Origin: a virus
DNA: 34,519 nt
Virus record (IMG/VR): IMGVR_UViG_3300025072_000018
Span: 1-34,519 of that record
Direction: 5' to 3' (one strand)
Shown here: positions 1-10,600 of the stretch, one piece after another
Position numbering within the stretch: position 1 is the stretch's first letter
Layout of the letters: each line of letters opens with the position of its first letter
Notes under the pieces: model-generated
Told to the model about the DNA's origin: nothing
What the model saw: the letters and a program-made list of their open reading frames with translations, nothing else
Databases searched by the model: none
Position numbers and translations under genes: made by a program

Positions 1-1908
1 TCTACCTTATCAGCTATCGGCAATAAAACTGGCGTTGGCCATCACTATGAATTAAATTTTCATTCAGCACTAGCTGCCAACTTAAGTGATCCTGCTTATC
101 AACCGTGGACTCCACCATATTTCTATGGTAACAGCCATATTACTCTTGCCTTTAAACCAAATTCAGCCACTACACCGATAAGTGACGCGTTCCAGGCAAT
201 TGAAACTAGCTCATATTATTTTGAACAATATAATATAGAAGATGGTCTTACACCAAAAATACCCACAACAGCTTCAACAGCTCAAGGTTCTTTCACAAGA
301 ATGAAGATTGATGCCAGTATTGATATTTTTAATGAATTGCTGGAGGTCGAAGACCCGACTTACCACTCAGATAAAATTAAGAAAATATGGTATGCAATGC
401 CAAAGTGGGTCTGCCCGGTGCTTGATTTCTCGTCTTCACATTCGGGATATTATGAAACTGTCGGATATACAAACAATAATGAACGTAAACTTAAATTAAC
501 AACAATAAATAATCCATATCACGATGAGACAACGGGTAAGTCGATGTGGGGTGGCTATGGAACAGACCCCTATGATCCTTCTATTCTTACTGTCAACTTA
601 GCTTCTGGGGCCCCCCTAAAATCCGATAAGGGAATTTATTTTTCATTGGCTCCGACCTTCCCGGGCATAGGCGAGGATACACTAGAAACAGCCGGCTTCG
701 TAAGCGGCCTAGAAAGCGATGAAGGTTACTTTGTAACAAAAGAATCAACAATGGTGAAGCCGACGACTGGTTCGCTAGCCGAAAGATTAGGCCTAGGCGG
801 CGAAGGCTCAGCCCAAAAGAGCGATATTAGATTTGAAATAGGCAAAATGGCTAGCAAAAAGACAATACGAGAAGCCATAGCTATAGTTCCTTATTTCGAT
901 GAACCAATAGATTTAGCTTTTATAACAGAGGCGTATAATCAACCGGTTGATGAAGCAACTAATTTTTCAAGCAATTTAAGTGTTCTTGGCGGTATTTTTA
1001 AAACAAGACAGATAATACCAGGCAAACACTTCTTGGGAATACATAATTTAACTTTCGAAAAAATTCTCAATGTTATATTAACAGAAAAATTCTATAAAGG
1101 TAACTCGCTTAAATACAAGCAACTAACTGAACATTGGCTCACACAAGAAAATAATAATCAATCTACGCTTTCTAACGCTCTAAGTTGCGACGTTGGTAAT
1201 ATGATTTCTACACTAATTGGACACACGCACGTACCAGGCTCTCGTGGATACCAGCTACCTCCGGAATTTGACTTTATTCATAATAAAGATATTGGGCCAT
1301 TCCAGATGATGATTGTGCCTTTCGAACATCAGCTAAATAAACAAGATTTAATTAATATTTACCAGGGTATAATGCCAGATATTAGTTTGAGAGCAGAAAA
1401 AGCATTTAGTAGTGTGGTCACACATCCAGGTACCGAACATGCCATAGACGATCCTAATTTGATACCTAGCTTTATAAGACCCGGGTCTTCTACAGTAAGC
1501 CGCATAATGTTAACGGACTTTAATCTAGCAAACTTCCTTTCACCACTACCATTGGTAAGAAGAAAAATGATTGAGCAAGTATTAACAGCCGGCGGGCAAG
1601 GAAGTGTAACTTCAAAGCCAACAGGTGTCACTACTGCAAAAGAGTTTTATGAAAAAATGAAATTTATGGTTTTTAAAATTAAACAAAGGGCAGTCTCTAA
1701 TTATAAGAGATACAAAGAGAAAAATCTTTCTATGGTAATAGAGAGCAAGATACTTCCAGAATTAACACAGGGTGATGACGTGTCAATAAGCAATTTAAAT
1801 GATTCTTCAAATGTTTTTGCTGATGAAATTTATGGTCCGAACTGGCCATATGATAATTTCTCTTTGATAGAGGCAGCGAAGATGGATATAAAAATTAAGG
1901 TTGATTAG
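1..1908 (+). CDS. Virion structural protein, unknown family (5' end cut by window)
   Basis: The frame is open from the first base to the TAG at 1906-1908, so at least 635 residues are present and the true start lies upstream. The ATG at 301 is internal: the codons before it read as normal protein in the same style and there is no ribosome binding site. I see no catalytic motif, membrane segment or signal peptide. The composition (many Tyr, Pro, Asn; few Cys) and the position at the head of a run of large late-type genes point to a virion component such as a baseplate or tail-associated protein. That role is inference. A GTG-started gene follows after two bases, so the two are probably co-transcribed. 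Confidence 0.75.
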   Translation, partial: STLSAIGNKTGVGHHYELNFHSALAANLSDPAYQPWTPPYFYGNSHITLAFKPNSATTPISDAFQAIETSSYYFEQYNIEDGLTPKIPTTASTAQGSFTRMKIDASIDIFNELLEVEDPTYHSDKIKKIWYAMPKWVCPVLDFSSSHSGYYETVGYTNNNERKLKLTTINNPYHDETTGKSMWGGYGTDPYDPSILTVNLASGAPLKSDKGIYFSLAPTFPGIGEDTLETAGFVSGLESDEGYFVTKESTMVKPTTGSLAERLGLGGEGSAQKSDIRFEIGKMASKKTIREAIAIVPYFDEPIDLAFITEAYNQPVDEATNFSSNLSVLGGIFKTRQIIPGKHFLGIHNLTFEKILNVILTEKFYKGNSLKYKQLTEHWLTQENNNQSTLSNALSCDVGNMISTLIGHTHVPGSRGYQLPPEFDFIHNKDIGPFQMMIVPFEHQLNKQDLINIYQGIMPDISLRAEKAFSSVVTHPGTEHAIDDPNLIPSFIRPGSSTVSRIMLTDFNLANFLSPLPLVRRKMIEQVLTAGGQGSVTSKPTGVTTAKEFYEKMKFMVFKIKQRAVSNYKRYKEKNLSMVIESKILPELTQGDDVSISNLNDSSNVFADEIYGPNWPYDNFSLIEAAKMDIKIKVD

Positions 1909-1910
1909 TA

Positions 1911-2888
1911 GTGGAATTTTTTGATAAAAAACAAGATGTTATAGACTTACAAATGACTCAATTTGGTCGTTATCTTTTGTCACTTGGCAAGTTTAAGCCT
2001 GTTTTTTATTCTTTTCATGATGATAACATACTTTATAATGTAGAGAGCGCTGGTATCTCTGAATTACAAAGTGATTCGCAACCACGCATAAAAGAAACAC
2101 CAACACTACAACCTCAGATTTCATTTTCTTCGCTAGACAAGCAGTTTGATGGTGCTTACAAAAAAATTCTTATGGGCAAAGAGAAGCCGGGATCACAGGC
2201 CCTGCAGCCAACCGCAATAAGAAATTATATGTTTTCTTCCCCGATAGGTACAAGTGATATAAATTCTGATTATGCGCCGGCTTGGGGTTTGATGTTCCTC
2301 CAGGGCCAATTAAGTGGCTCAACGGGCTATACAGAACTAGTTGGGAAGTCGGGGGGCAAGAATACTTTAAAGATTTCTCAACTTGAAACCGAAGTGACCA
2401 TTGAAACAACCGATATTGAAGAATTAACAGAAAATATAGAAGAGGAGTTTTTGTCAGATTTTGCTGTTCTAACTAGCGAAGAAGATATGACAATATTGTT
2501 GAAGGTCGCTGAAGAAAATGCACCGTTTCAAAAGAAAAATTTTGATATTGAAGTTTATGAAATTATCGAAGAAGTAGAAGATGGACTTGCCATAGAAACT
2601 TTAAGACCATTATACTTTTCCAAAAAGCAACAAGACCTCACAGAATTTGATTTTATTAATGAAACAATACCTGATTTTGATGTGACACATGTACAACATT
2701 ACTTTGACTTATTGACTGATGATGAGATTGATGATGAAATGTTGTGTAAGTACGACCCAGTTCAGGTGAAGATGGGTGTTTTTGCCGATAACAGAACAAA
2801 GCTTTGTCAAGACGTTCTTAATGAAGAAGGAAAGAAAGTATTTGATATTTATGAAGATGAATCAGATAATCCAGGTGAGGTCTGTTAA
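1911..2888 (+). CDS. Putative virion protein with a GR-G-DD N-terminal domain
   Basis: 325 residues starting at GTG, two bases after the upstream stop; only a weak AAGG-type ribosome binding site precedes it, but no later start would keep the N-terminal domain. Residues 1-45 contain a patterned segment (MTQFGRYLLSLGKF, then a DD pair) that matches the N-terminus of the protein at 9519-10586 in order and spacing. Both are followed about 25 residues later by an I-x-x-TP-x-L motif. The C-terminal half (about 155-325) is very acidic, with many Glu and Asp. No enzymatic motif is visible. The neighbours are large structural-type genes, so a virion connector or baseplate role is inferred. Confidence 0.7.
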   Translation: MEFFDKKQDVIDLQMTQFGRYLLSLGKFKPVFYSFHDDNILYNVESAGISELQSDSQPRIKETPTLQPQISFSSLDKQFDGAYKKILMGKEKPGSQALQPTAIRNYMFSSPIGTSDINSDYAPAWGLMFLQGQLSGSTGYTELVGKSGGKNTLKISQLETEVTIETTDIEELTENIEEEFLSDFAVLTSEEDMTILLKVAEENAPFQKKNFDIEVYEIIEEVEDGLAIETLRPLYFSKKQQDLTEFDFINETIPDFDVTHVQHYFDLLTDDEIDDEMLCKYDPVQVKMGVFADNRTKLCQDVLNEEGKKVFDIYEDESDNPGEVC

Positions 2889-2890
2889 CT

Positions 2891-5800
2891 ATGGCAAATG
2901 AATGCAATATCATGGATATGTTTGTTGGTGATTTATTGCCTCAAATCTATTGTAAGAAAGTAACATTAGAAAACCATCCAGACGACCCAGAAAAGAAATC
3001 TAAAGTAACTCTTTTACTAGAAATGTATGAAGAAAGAGATAAGTTAAATAATGCTGGTTGGTTGACTAATATAAATATTCCTGGTGGTACTAATATTTTA
3101 GATTCGCTTTATATTAATTATCACATGATTACCGACAGCACTAATCTTGAAAAATTAAAACCCAACACAGATCCAGAATTTAATAGTACGGGCAATCTTT
3201 ATGTCTTAAAACAAAACAAACCTGATTGGAAATATATTCAAGGTTTACACTCGAAGCTGTGTAAGTTTTGTACTGCGAAAATTCAAGTCGCAGCTTCTTC
3301 TTTATTAGGTGATTTCAAAAAAGGCGATGTTCTGAGTGGCCTTGGTGGAAAAATGAGAGAAGAGTATAAAAACGGAAAATGGTATTATATTATTCCGTTC
3401 AAGCTTCTCCTCCCGTGGGAATTTGACTTCACCCCTCAAAATATGGGAATTATACTTTACAGCTACTTGGATATGGCGACTTTATTTCCAGAAAAAGTTA
3501 ATGATCCCTATGTACAGAGTTTGAGCCTCGAAGGCCCAGTTAACACAGAGATTATATTTGATGGCGGCAACCTAGCAACGACAAGACAAGCTTTTATAGC
3601 ACCCGGAGGCCTTCTTTGGGAAGGCGCGGTTCACTATCACGGAGACAGCAACCCGGCCCCTGATGGATATAAAGGCTGGATGGCTGGCGATCGCCACAGG
3701 GGAGGCACGGATCAACTTAAATTACAGCTTCTAGAAGTTCCAAATACCAAGATAACAGACTTCAGAGATTCTTCTATAATTATGCCGAATAGCCAGGAAG
3801 ATAATGTTCTTGGAATGGGTAAAGACTCCATAATAGGAGTTGGGCCAAATTATGAAAAAGCAGAAGCAATCATTGGCGGTATTTTAAGTCCCTTCCAGAA
3901 AGAAAAGAAGAAGGATTTTATTATTGATAACGATGATGAATATTCTAAATTATATCTCTCAAGAGACAGAAAAAATAATGCTCATGGCATGTTTTTTATT
4001 AATTTTAAAAATTTATTACAGAACAACTCTTCCCTTTATCCTATTTTGGGCAAGAAATATCAACAATATGGTGTCTCGACTGAAGCCGAGACATTACAAG
4101 AAATTTTACAAGAATCTAAAATACTTGAGTTAAGAGTATATCGTGATAGAGTTAGGCCTGTCAACTTGAGACAACCATATAAGAAGTTTTCAGATGGTGA
4201 AATGTTTGAGGAGCCATCTCGGTTGATTGGCACAATCTTTGATATAAATAATTACAAAACACCTAGAGAGAACTACGAAGCCGGGAAAACATATATTAAA
4301 GAAATCAGTTTGTCTTCTAAAGTTGAGTCTTACATGAACAGATATTTTGTTTTTTCTGATTACGAAGTTGGCTCTTACGATGCCGGCTTATATCAATACC
4401 GTGTTGAACTAGATTTTGTTGATGGAACAAAAGTTTTTATCAACAAACTTATGGATGAGTTAAGACAGATTAAACTTGAGATGGAACAATATTATGAATT
4501 CGCGATATCAGGAAGAAAAACTAACCTAGATTTTTCGTATAAAATGAGTTATTCTTCTGAAAGCGGTACAAAAGTACACTTCAAGCCTTATTACGATGAT
4601 ACTTATAAATCTTTTAATGATGAGTTTCTTGTCGATGCTACATATAATTTTGCTACAAAATTAAACATAGTACCCATATGGCAACGCGCCGCCGAATGGA
4701 TAATAAAAACGTATTTATACTTTATAGAGCAAGAAGCCCACGGCCTATCTATATTATCTTGGGGACTTAATTTAGCTAATATGATAAGTCCGACAAGCGG
4801 CACACCAGAGGGAATTAATTTTTGTATAAGGTTAATAGATTCGATAGTCACAAAAATTGATAGTATAATTGGTTCAACAAAAACGAGCAGTAACAATAAT
4901 TTAAATGATAAAAGTTCTGTTGACGACCAATCATATTTACCCGTCCACGCTTATGAATCCAAAGTCAACACGAATAACAGTGTGATATACGAAAAACATT
5001 CTTTTGATAATGCTGGGGAAGTATTCGACGCAACAATACATGAGGGTATATACGCAGATTTTCTTTCGGTTGGCACAGAAATTCCACTAGTTTTTAAAGG
5101 CTTAAGAGGCGTAACTCCGGAGTATTATAAGAATAGGGTGCTTCTCGAATCGGCTAAATTCTTCTCTACTGGTAAATCAATGGAGAGCCTTTACGAAACT
5201 TATACTCCGCCTTTCGCCACAAACACCCAAGATAGTATAATAAAAAATGCATTTGGGTACCTAACTCCTTCGGAGGTTAAAATATCTGATTCGGCTAAAA
5301 TAAATAAAACATTTAATTTTGTACAGAAATCTTTTAGCAACGCTGCTTATACTGCTTTGGAGCCCGGCAACTTAACAAAATTTTCTTTGCTTTCGAAAAC
5401 TTTTTTAAATCACAATAATTATAATAGCTTGATGGTCAGTTTAATAAACTATGGCTTAGACAAAGAAAGCGATAGAAATGTTGATGTAGTGGCCCCGCCA
5501 TTTGCTTTATCTGGTGACGCATCAGATTCGGAAAAAACCTACTTTCAACTGGATAGTGCCTATAGAAAGCTCTTTGAGGAATTAAATGTAACGTTACATG
5601 ATGTTAATAAACATGATAGTTTTTTTAATCCTCGCCGTCCAAAATCAGAAGATCCTAAAATTCCAGTGCACCCTCTAAAGAGGGAATTCTTCTCGGAAGC
5701 ACTCGGCTTATCTACTTTTTATTTTAGAGACTGTCTTTCAAACGAAAATCAAAAAATTATAAGTTTCCCGCCGGGAACTACACAGCCATATCCTTATAGT

Positions 5801-6406
5801 GAGAAATTACCAAATAGTTTTAAATCTCGGCAGATGTTTAATATTGGCTTGACCGATAGAATTTCTTCTGAAATGAAGGAAATATTTAATAAACCAGAAG
5901 AAGATCATTATGACGCTTTTAGATTTTTTAATTTTAATATGACAGCTATTGTTGAAGTGTTTTCTGGCACGGCCTCTCATCCATCGGATGATTTATGGGA
6001 AACTTTAAATGCCGATCATGTGTTATCTTTGGGCGATTTTGATGTATTGTTTTGCAGGCTAAAATATTATGATATTAAACTGCTTGGCAAGCTAGACATG
6101 CCAATAATAGATGAATATTTTCTGATATTCAAGGGAGCTGTTTCCATTCCCCAGCCATCGTTACCAGTGCAGATGATTTCGATAAAAGATGTTGTAGAAA
6201 AAAGTAATAAAGTTGGTACTTCGTTCATGAATCAACAGGCTAATGCAAAATTAAATGAGGTAGCAGCAACTTTGGCGAAGGGGGTTCTCCCCACTTCAAA
6301 TTTGTCAGTTACTCCCACTTCCACAGCAGCGCAAAATACTTCTGGCGATATTAATAAAGCCCCCGCAAAAACAGGCCAAGCCGGCCCACAAAATATTGAT
6401 TATTGA
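2891..6406 (+). CDS. Large putative virion structural protein (1171 aa)
   Basis: 1171 residues from an ATG preceded by a good AGGTGAGG ribosome binding site ten bases upstream. I do not recognise the family. There is no signal peptide, Walker motif or metal-binding cluster. The last 60 residues are rich in Ala, Thr, Pro, Asn and Gly and look like a flexible tail. Its size, its place between other large late-type genes and the two-base spacing to the previous gene suggest a major virion component such as a baseplate or tail protein; this is inference. Codon use is AT-rich, with short GC-rich patches near 3590-3700 and 6280-6292. Confidence 0.7.
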   Translation: MANECNIMDMFVGDLLPQIYCKKVTLENHPDDPEKKSKVTLLLEMYEERDKLNNAGWLTNINIPGGTNILDSLYINYHMITDSTNLEKLKPNTDPEFNSTGNLYVLKQNKPDWKYIQGLHSKLCKFCTAKIQVAASSLLGDFKKGDVLSGLGGKMREEYKNGKWYYIIPFKLLLPWEFDFTPQNMGIILYSYLDMATLFPEKVNDPYVQSLSLEGPVNTEIIFDGGNLATTRQAFIAPGGLLWEGAVHYHGDSNPAPDGYKGWMAGDRHRGGTDQLKLQLLEVPNTKITDFRDSSIIMPNSQEDNVLGMGKDSIIGVGPNYEKAEAIIGGILSPFQKEKKKDFIIDNDDEYSKLYLSRDRKNNAHGMFFINFKNLLQNNSSLYPILGKKYQQYGVSTEAETLQEILQESKILELRVYRDRVRPVNLRQPYKKFSDGEMFEEPSRLIGTIFDINNYKTPRENYEAGKTYIKEISLSSKVESYMNRYFVFSDYEVGSYDAGLYQYRVELDFVDGTKVFINKLMDELRQIKLEMEQYYEFAISGRKTNLDFSYKMSYSSESGTKVHFKPYYDDTYKSFNDEFLVDATYNFATKLNIVPIWQRAAEWIIKTYLYFIEQEAHGLSILSWGLNLANMISPTSGTPEGINFCIRLIDSIVTKIDSIIGSTKTSSNNNLNDKSSVDDQSYLPVHAYESKVNTNNSVIYEKHSFDNAGEVFDATIHEGIYADFLSVGTEIPLVFKGLRGVTPEYYKNRVLLESAKFFSTGKSMESLYETYTPPFATNTQDSIIKNAFGYLTPSEVKISDSAKINKTFNFVQKSFSNAAYTALEPGNLTKFSLLSKTFLNHNNYNSLMVSLINYGLDKESDRNVDVVAPPFALSGDASDSEKTYFQLDSAYRKLFEELNVTLHDVNKHDSFFNPRRPKSEDPKIPVHPLKREFFSEALGLSTFYFRDCLSNENQKIISFPPGTTQPYPYSEKLPNSFKSRQMFNIGLTDRISSEMKEIFNKPEEDHYDAFRFFNFNMTAIVEVFSGTASHPSDDLWETLNADHVLSLGDFDVLFCRLKYYDIKLLGKLDMPIIDEYFLIFKGAVSIPQPSLPVQMISIKDVVEKSNKVGTSFMNQQANAKLNEVAATLAKGVLPTSNLSVTPTSTAAQNTSGDINKAPAKTGQAGPQNIDY

Positions 6407-6436
6407 TGACGCATCTATTTATAGAGAGTACATATT

Positions 6437-9400
6437 ATGGCTGATTTCGAGCTAGTAGGAAAAAAGAAAAAAATAATAGATGCCACTTCTTGGGGCTCAC
6501 CACCGCGTTTATCTAATCACGGAGGCCCACAAGGAGGCACAGGTGCCTCCCCTATAGGTATGTCTTCAGACTTTGTGGAGATGTTTCAACACGGTCTTCG
6601 GAGACATCCTTTCCATGAGATTATAGACGGTAGGATGGTTTTTCTGGAAAAAGGAGGAGAACCGCTCCGCGATACTCTAAGAATATGTTTGGGCAAAAAT
6701 TGGGATTTTATAAAAAAAGATGCATCTTCTGATAAAAAAGAGCTAGGAAATAATTGGGCGCCCCTTGCTGTTTGGTACAACAATGGTTTAGAGCTAGAAT
6801 ATTGTGACCCCAACCCCACAGAACTTTATATAGATCCTGCTGCTTTTACTCTTCATGGCGCCGACGTCGATGCGTGGATAGCTGAAAACCCACATTTGAT
6901 TGATGAAAGTGGCAAACTTACTGTGGAAGGAAAAAAGCCGGCATTTTCCCTTACAAGCGAACACCAGGCAGTACCACCACTAGCCTATACTAATGGAATG
7001 GTGACAGAACAGAAAATTGTTATAAAATGTGATTTATCTAATGAAGTTATAGATGAATTTGAAAATAATCCAGATTTTGCCCCAACCCAAGAAAAATGGA
7101 TGTTCTTGATGAAGGCCGGCCTAAAGGGCGTAGACGGAGAAAAATTGCATCCTATCGTGACCAGCCCTCGTAAAGTGTTTTCTGATTTATATCATGAGAC
7201 TAGTTTACCTTTTACTAAAAAAGAACTGGCCTCAAAACAACCTGCTGGCAAGGCTTTTTTTGCAGATGTAAGAACATACTATAATGAGAGGGTTGGTTCA
7301 AGCTCTAGATCCGGTGGCAGGAATATGAGTTTTGAAAATAGAATAAAAGCTCCCAGTATGCACAATTCGATTCCTACTATATATGGCTTTTTAGATATAT
7401 TATATAATGAACTTGATGTTGGGGAGTTGTATCAAAAATTTGCTGACTATGGAAGCAACCTTACACCGGCATTGGTTGACCAGCCTTTTGGTATGCTCAC
7501 TACTTTTTGGGGAAAGATAAGTAAAGAAACGATAAAAAAATTCACAAATATAAATTATGACAGAGACGATGTCACTGCGTTTTATGAAGATTACTTTGAT
7601 GAGTGGGCAGAAACTTCTTCAAACCCATCCCTTTTAGGTGCTTTCTTCGAAGCTCTTGCTTTAAATATTCTAGAAAGGGCCTTCACAAATATTGCTTTTA
7701 GCCCAAATGTAGCTAGCTTCGTTAACAAAATTGAGAAATACAAGAATTATTTCCCCTTTTATAGCGAAATTGAATTTTCAGCGAAAATATTAACTGAGAT
7801 AGGTGATTTAATAAAAAAGACTTATATGACAAAATATCTCTCAACCGTAATAGCTGAAAATTCTACTTATAAATCTGATGCGTGGACTCTAGAGAGAGGC
7901 GATTTATTTCCAGAATCAGCAGCAAACGGTTGGATGCGCAATCGGCCTTTTATACAATATTACGAGGAAAAAGTTTATGAGGACACCAATGCAGACTCCC
8001 AGCTATCTGTAGAAGAAATGGCTTCACCAATTGCCGGCAAGGGCTTCGCTTACCCCATCGCCACGAATCAGACGGATGTTTTGAGGATTTTTAGAGTTTT
8101 AAAAGAATTTGTCGATGACAATCCAGATTATATATATCCAGAAGAAGATGGTTTAGATGTTGACGATATACAAAATTATGTATCTTATCTTCACAACGAG
8201 TTGTCTACTGCGCAGGGTGATATAAGCACATGCAACGCTTTTTTCAAAACTATATTTGGCAATGTTTTATTAAATAAAATAATTGAAACTTATAAAACAC
8301 ACAGAAGAAATTATAGCGAGATTTTGCAGGGCGTTCCAGCGTATACAGAGGACATTTTTTATAGAATAGAAAAATTGGTGAAAAAGAAAGGAGAAACATC
8401 TTTTCAACATTTACAGAATATTATTATTCCTAATACTTCTGACTTAGATATTGTTAAATATGTCGACACACAGGTAAAATATGCCGACGAAGCTGTTTAT
8501 AAATATAGGGTTTATGCGGAGAGAATAATATTTGGTAGTTTATATAATTATTTGTGGATTGATCCGGAAACAAATGAAGTACAGACGCCTGATTGGAATT
8601 ATTTCCCTGGCGACGAGGAGAACTTAGATGTTATTCCAACGCCGACTGATGGTTCAAATTTAACAGGAACTAGCGTCTCTGGGGCCTCTCCAAAAGATAA
8701 AAAAGCAGGCATATTTACGGCTACTTTGAAAGTTCGTGTCATGCCAAATATCGCTATGATGGAAGATTTAATTTTTTCGACACCAGAAGTGAGGATCTTA
8801 GACAGACCTCCAATCGCACCGGATGTTAACATACTTCCCTATAGGGCGGTCAATAATAAAATTAAAATTTTGTTCAATGGGATGGTTGATCGATATCGTG
8901 ATTTTCCAATTTATATTAATAAAGAAGTAGATGAAGCGAGATTTAATTTTATTAAAGAAGCACAGTTTTCATCAGATGGTAAAGTAGAATTTGGTTCTGA
9001 TGATCCAATCAAAAAATTTGAAATATTTAGAACAAAAGTTAAACCAAAAAAATATACTGATTTTGAATTTTATAAAACAGTTAATAGTAAATTCTATGAA
9101 GAGAAGATTTTACCCAATACAAAATATTATTATACATTTAGATCTGTTGACAATCACGATCATATATCAAACCCATCAGCAATTTTTGAGGTTGAGTTGG
9201 TCGATGAGCATGGTGCGGTAAGGCCTATGATAAGGGTGATTGAACTTGATAAACCGGCAATAAAAGAACATGTAAAAGAATGCCAAAAATATATTTATAT
9301 TAAACCTACGCCGCAACAAGTGTATACTTCTGGTAAGCAAGGCGTAGATTATATGTTTACAAATAATCAAGGAAACGCCAAAAGAAGATTTAAAGTTAGG

Positions 9401-9460
9401 TTAACGTCGAAAAGTACAGGTAAGAAGCTTGATGTAAATGTGGCTTTTAAAAAGAAATAA
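6437..9460 (+). CDS. Large putative virion protein with a C-terminal fibronectin III-like region
   Basis: 1007 residues; ATG with a modest AGAGAG-type ribosome binding site. Most of the chain is unrecognised. Residues of roughly 790-925 start with a PPIAPDV stretch and end with a segment reading as a typical fibronectin type III end: an ILPNTKYYYTFRSVDNHDH turn followed by a SNPSAIFEVEL strand. Such beta-sandwich domains are common decorations of phage tail and baseplate proteins. The last 50 residues are basic (RRFKVRLTSKSTGKK), possibly contacting DNA or an acidic partner. It follows the 1171-residue gene after 30 bases, so the two may be co-expressed and adjacent in the particle. The role is inferred. 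Confidence 0.7.
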   Translation: MADFELVGKKKKIIDATSWGSPPRLSNHGGPQGGTGASPIGMSSDFVEMFQHGLRRHPFHEIIDGRMVFLEKGGEPLRDTLRICLGKNWDFIKKDASSDKKELGNNWAPLAVWYNNGLELEYCDPNPTELYIDPAAFTLHGADVDAWIAENPHLIDESGKLTVEGKKPAFSLTSEHQAVPPLAYTNGMVTEQKIVIKCDLSNEVIDEFENNPDFAPTQEKWMFLMKAGLKGVDGEKLHPIVTSPRKVFSDLYHETSLPFTKKELASKQPAGKAFFADVRTYYNERVGSSSRSGGRNMSFENRIKAPSMHNSIPTIYGFLDILYNELDVGELYQKFADYGSNLTPALVDQPFGMLTTFWGKISKETIKKFTNINYDRDDVTAFYEDYFDEWAETSSNPSLLGAFFEALALNILERAFTNIAFSPNVASFVNKIEKYKNYFPFYSEIEFSAKILTEIGDLIKKTYMTKYLSTVIAENSTYKSDAWTLERGDLFPESAANGWMRNRPFIQYYEEKVYEDTNADSQLSVEEMASPIAGKGFAYPIATNQTDVLRIFRVLKEFVDDNPDYIYPEEDGLDVDDIQNYVSYLHNELSTAQGDISTCNAFFKTIFGNVLLNKIIETYKTHRRNYSEILQGVPAYTEDIFYRIEKLVKKKGETSFQHLQNIIIPNTSDLDIVKYVDTQVKYADEAVYKYRVYAERIIFGSLYNYLWIDPETNEVQTPDWNYFPGDEENLDVIPTPTDGSNLTGTSVSGASPKDKKAGIFTATLKVRVMPNIAMMEDLIFSTPEVRILDRPPIAPDVNILPYRAVNNKIKILFNGMVDRYRDFPIYINKEVDEARFNFIKEAQFSSDGKVEFGSDDPIKKFEIFRTKVKPKKYTDFEFYKTVNSKFYEEKILPNTKYYYTFRSVDNHDHISNPSAIFEVELVDEHGAVRPMIRVIELDKPAIKEHVKECQKYIYIKPTPQQVYTSGKQGVDYMFTNNQGNAKRRFKVRLTSKSTGKKLDVNVAFKKK

Positions 9461-9518
9461 AATACGGTTAAAACATAATTGAAATTATTAACTACTTATT
9501 ATAACGAGGAGCAAAAAT

Positions 9519-10586
9519 ATGGCCTTTTTGGATAATTCTGGAGATATCATCTTAGACGCAGTGTTAACTGATACTGGAAGATTGAGACTAGCACAAGGTG
9601 ACGGAAGTTTTAAAATTAGTAAATTCGCATTGGGCGATGATGAAATAAACTATGGTTTATATAATAAGACGCATGCTAGTGGGAGCGCTTATTATGATTT
9701 AGAAATTTTGCAAACACCAGTTTTAGAAGCATTTACGAATAATACTTCTAATTTGAATACAAAATTAATGTCAATGTCAAGAACAAATATCTTGTATATG
9801 CCGACATTGAAACTTAATAAAATCTCTTCTACCCTAACGGATGATAATTTGCAAGTACGCGCCTCCTCCATGTTCCAGGGCGCGGCTGGCCAAGTTGCCA
9901 CATGGGCAGATACCAAGTTTGTTGTCGCAGTCGACCAGGATACATGGAGTGCGCTTGTGAAAAATGAAGAGGGGATCACAGCATCCACCAACAAACCCAA
10001 CGGCGCGGATGTAATCCAGGGCTTTGGCGGCGCAACCACGTCTCCCACTGGCGCAGAAATTCGAATTGATCAAGGCATGGATACAGAGGCTATTAGTCCG
10101 ACAGTAGGCATGGATACTGATTTAGTTGAGACTGCTTATATTGTTGAAATGGATTATCGTTTGGGCAGGATAAAACCGCCGAGATCACAGTCACCGGCCC
10201 CTGTTAACTTTATAGACGATGATAATGTTGCTTCTTATTATATAACTGATACTGCTTATGTAATAAATAATCCTAGTGTTGATATAAAAGGTGTTGATGA
10301 CGAACACCCCAGGGGCCCTCAAGTCTTCGCTGGCCCCCGGGGCACTATTTTTCAATTTAGAATACACGCCTCGGCCGAGCTGCAAAATTCCACATATTTG
10401 TTCACGCAACTGGGCTCTTCTGAAGATACAGATGGCGCCGGAAACATATTTGGCTTTCTTGTTGCCGACGATCGCGACGTAGTTGAGGGCAAAACAACTT
10501 ATTACCTCGACACTACCGTTAGGGTTATTGGGGCGAATACTGGAATCAGAATGGACATTCCAGTAAGATATGTTAAAATAGCATAG
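9519..10586 (+). CDS. Putative virion protein with a GR-G-DDE N-terminal domain
   Basis: 355 residues; ATG with a strong GAGGAG ribosome binding site. Residues 1-50 hold the segment LTDTGRLRLAQGDGSF, then FALGDDEINYGLYN, matching in order the N-terminus of the protein at 1911-2888, so the two probably share a small interaction or assembly domain. The rest looks like a beta-rich virion protein, with ordinary hydrophobic and Gly/Asp turn patterns and no catalytic signature. GC-rich stretches at about 9857-10040 and 10300-10345 stand out against the AT-rich surroundings. The 58-base gap before it is the longest in the first 12 kb. Two paralogous structural genes follow. The precise role is unknown. 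Confidence 0.75.
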   Translation: MAFLDNSGDIILDAVLTDTGRLRLAQGDGSFKISKFALGDDEINYGLYNKTHASGSAYYDLEILQTPVLEAFTNNTSNLNTKLMSMSRTNILYMPTLKLNKISSTLTDDNLQVRASSMFQGAAGQVATWADTKFVVAVDQDTWSALVKNEEGITASTNKPNGADVIQGFGGATTSPTGAEIRIDQGMDTEAISPTVGMDTDLVETAYIVEMDYRLGRIKPPRSQSPAPVNFIDDDNVASYYITDTAYVINNPSVDIKGVDDEHPRGPQVFAGPRGTIFQFRIHASAELQNSTYLFTQLGSSEDTDGAGNIFGFLVADDRDVVEGKTTYYLDTTVRVIGANTGIRMDIPVRYVKIA

Positions 10587-10600
10587 ATAGGATATAAATT

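Noticed and set aside
6412-6420. Sequence reading as a T4 late promoter (TATAAATAG)
   Set aside because: It is on the minus strand, while every gene here is on the plus strand. A similar CTATTTAT at 18045 also faces the wrong way.
9479-9505. TTGAAA and TATAAC as a promoter before the gene at 9519
   Set aside because: The spacing is only 15 bases and the predicted start would fall at the end of the ribosome binding site, leaving no usable leader.
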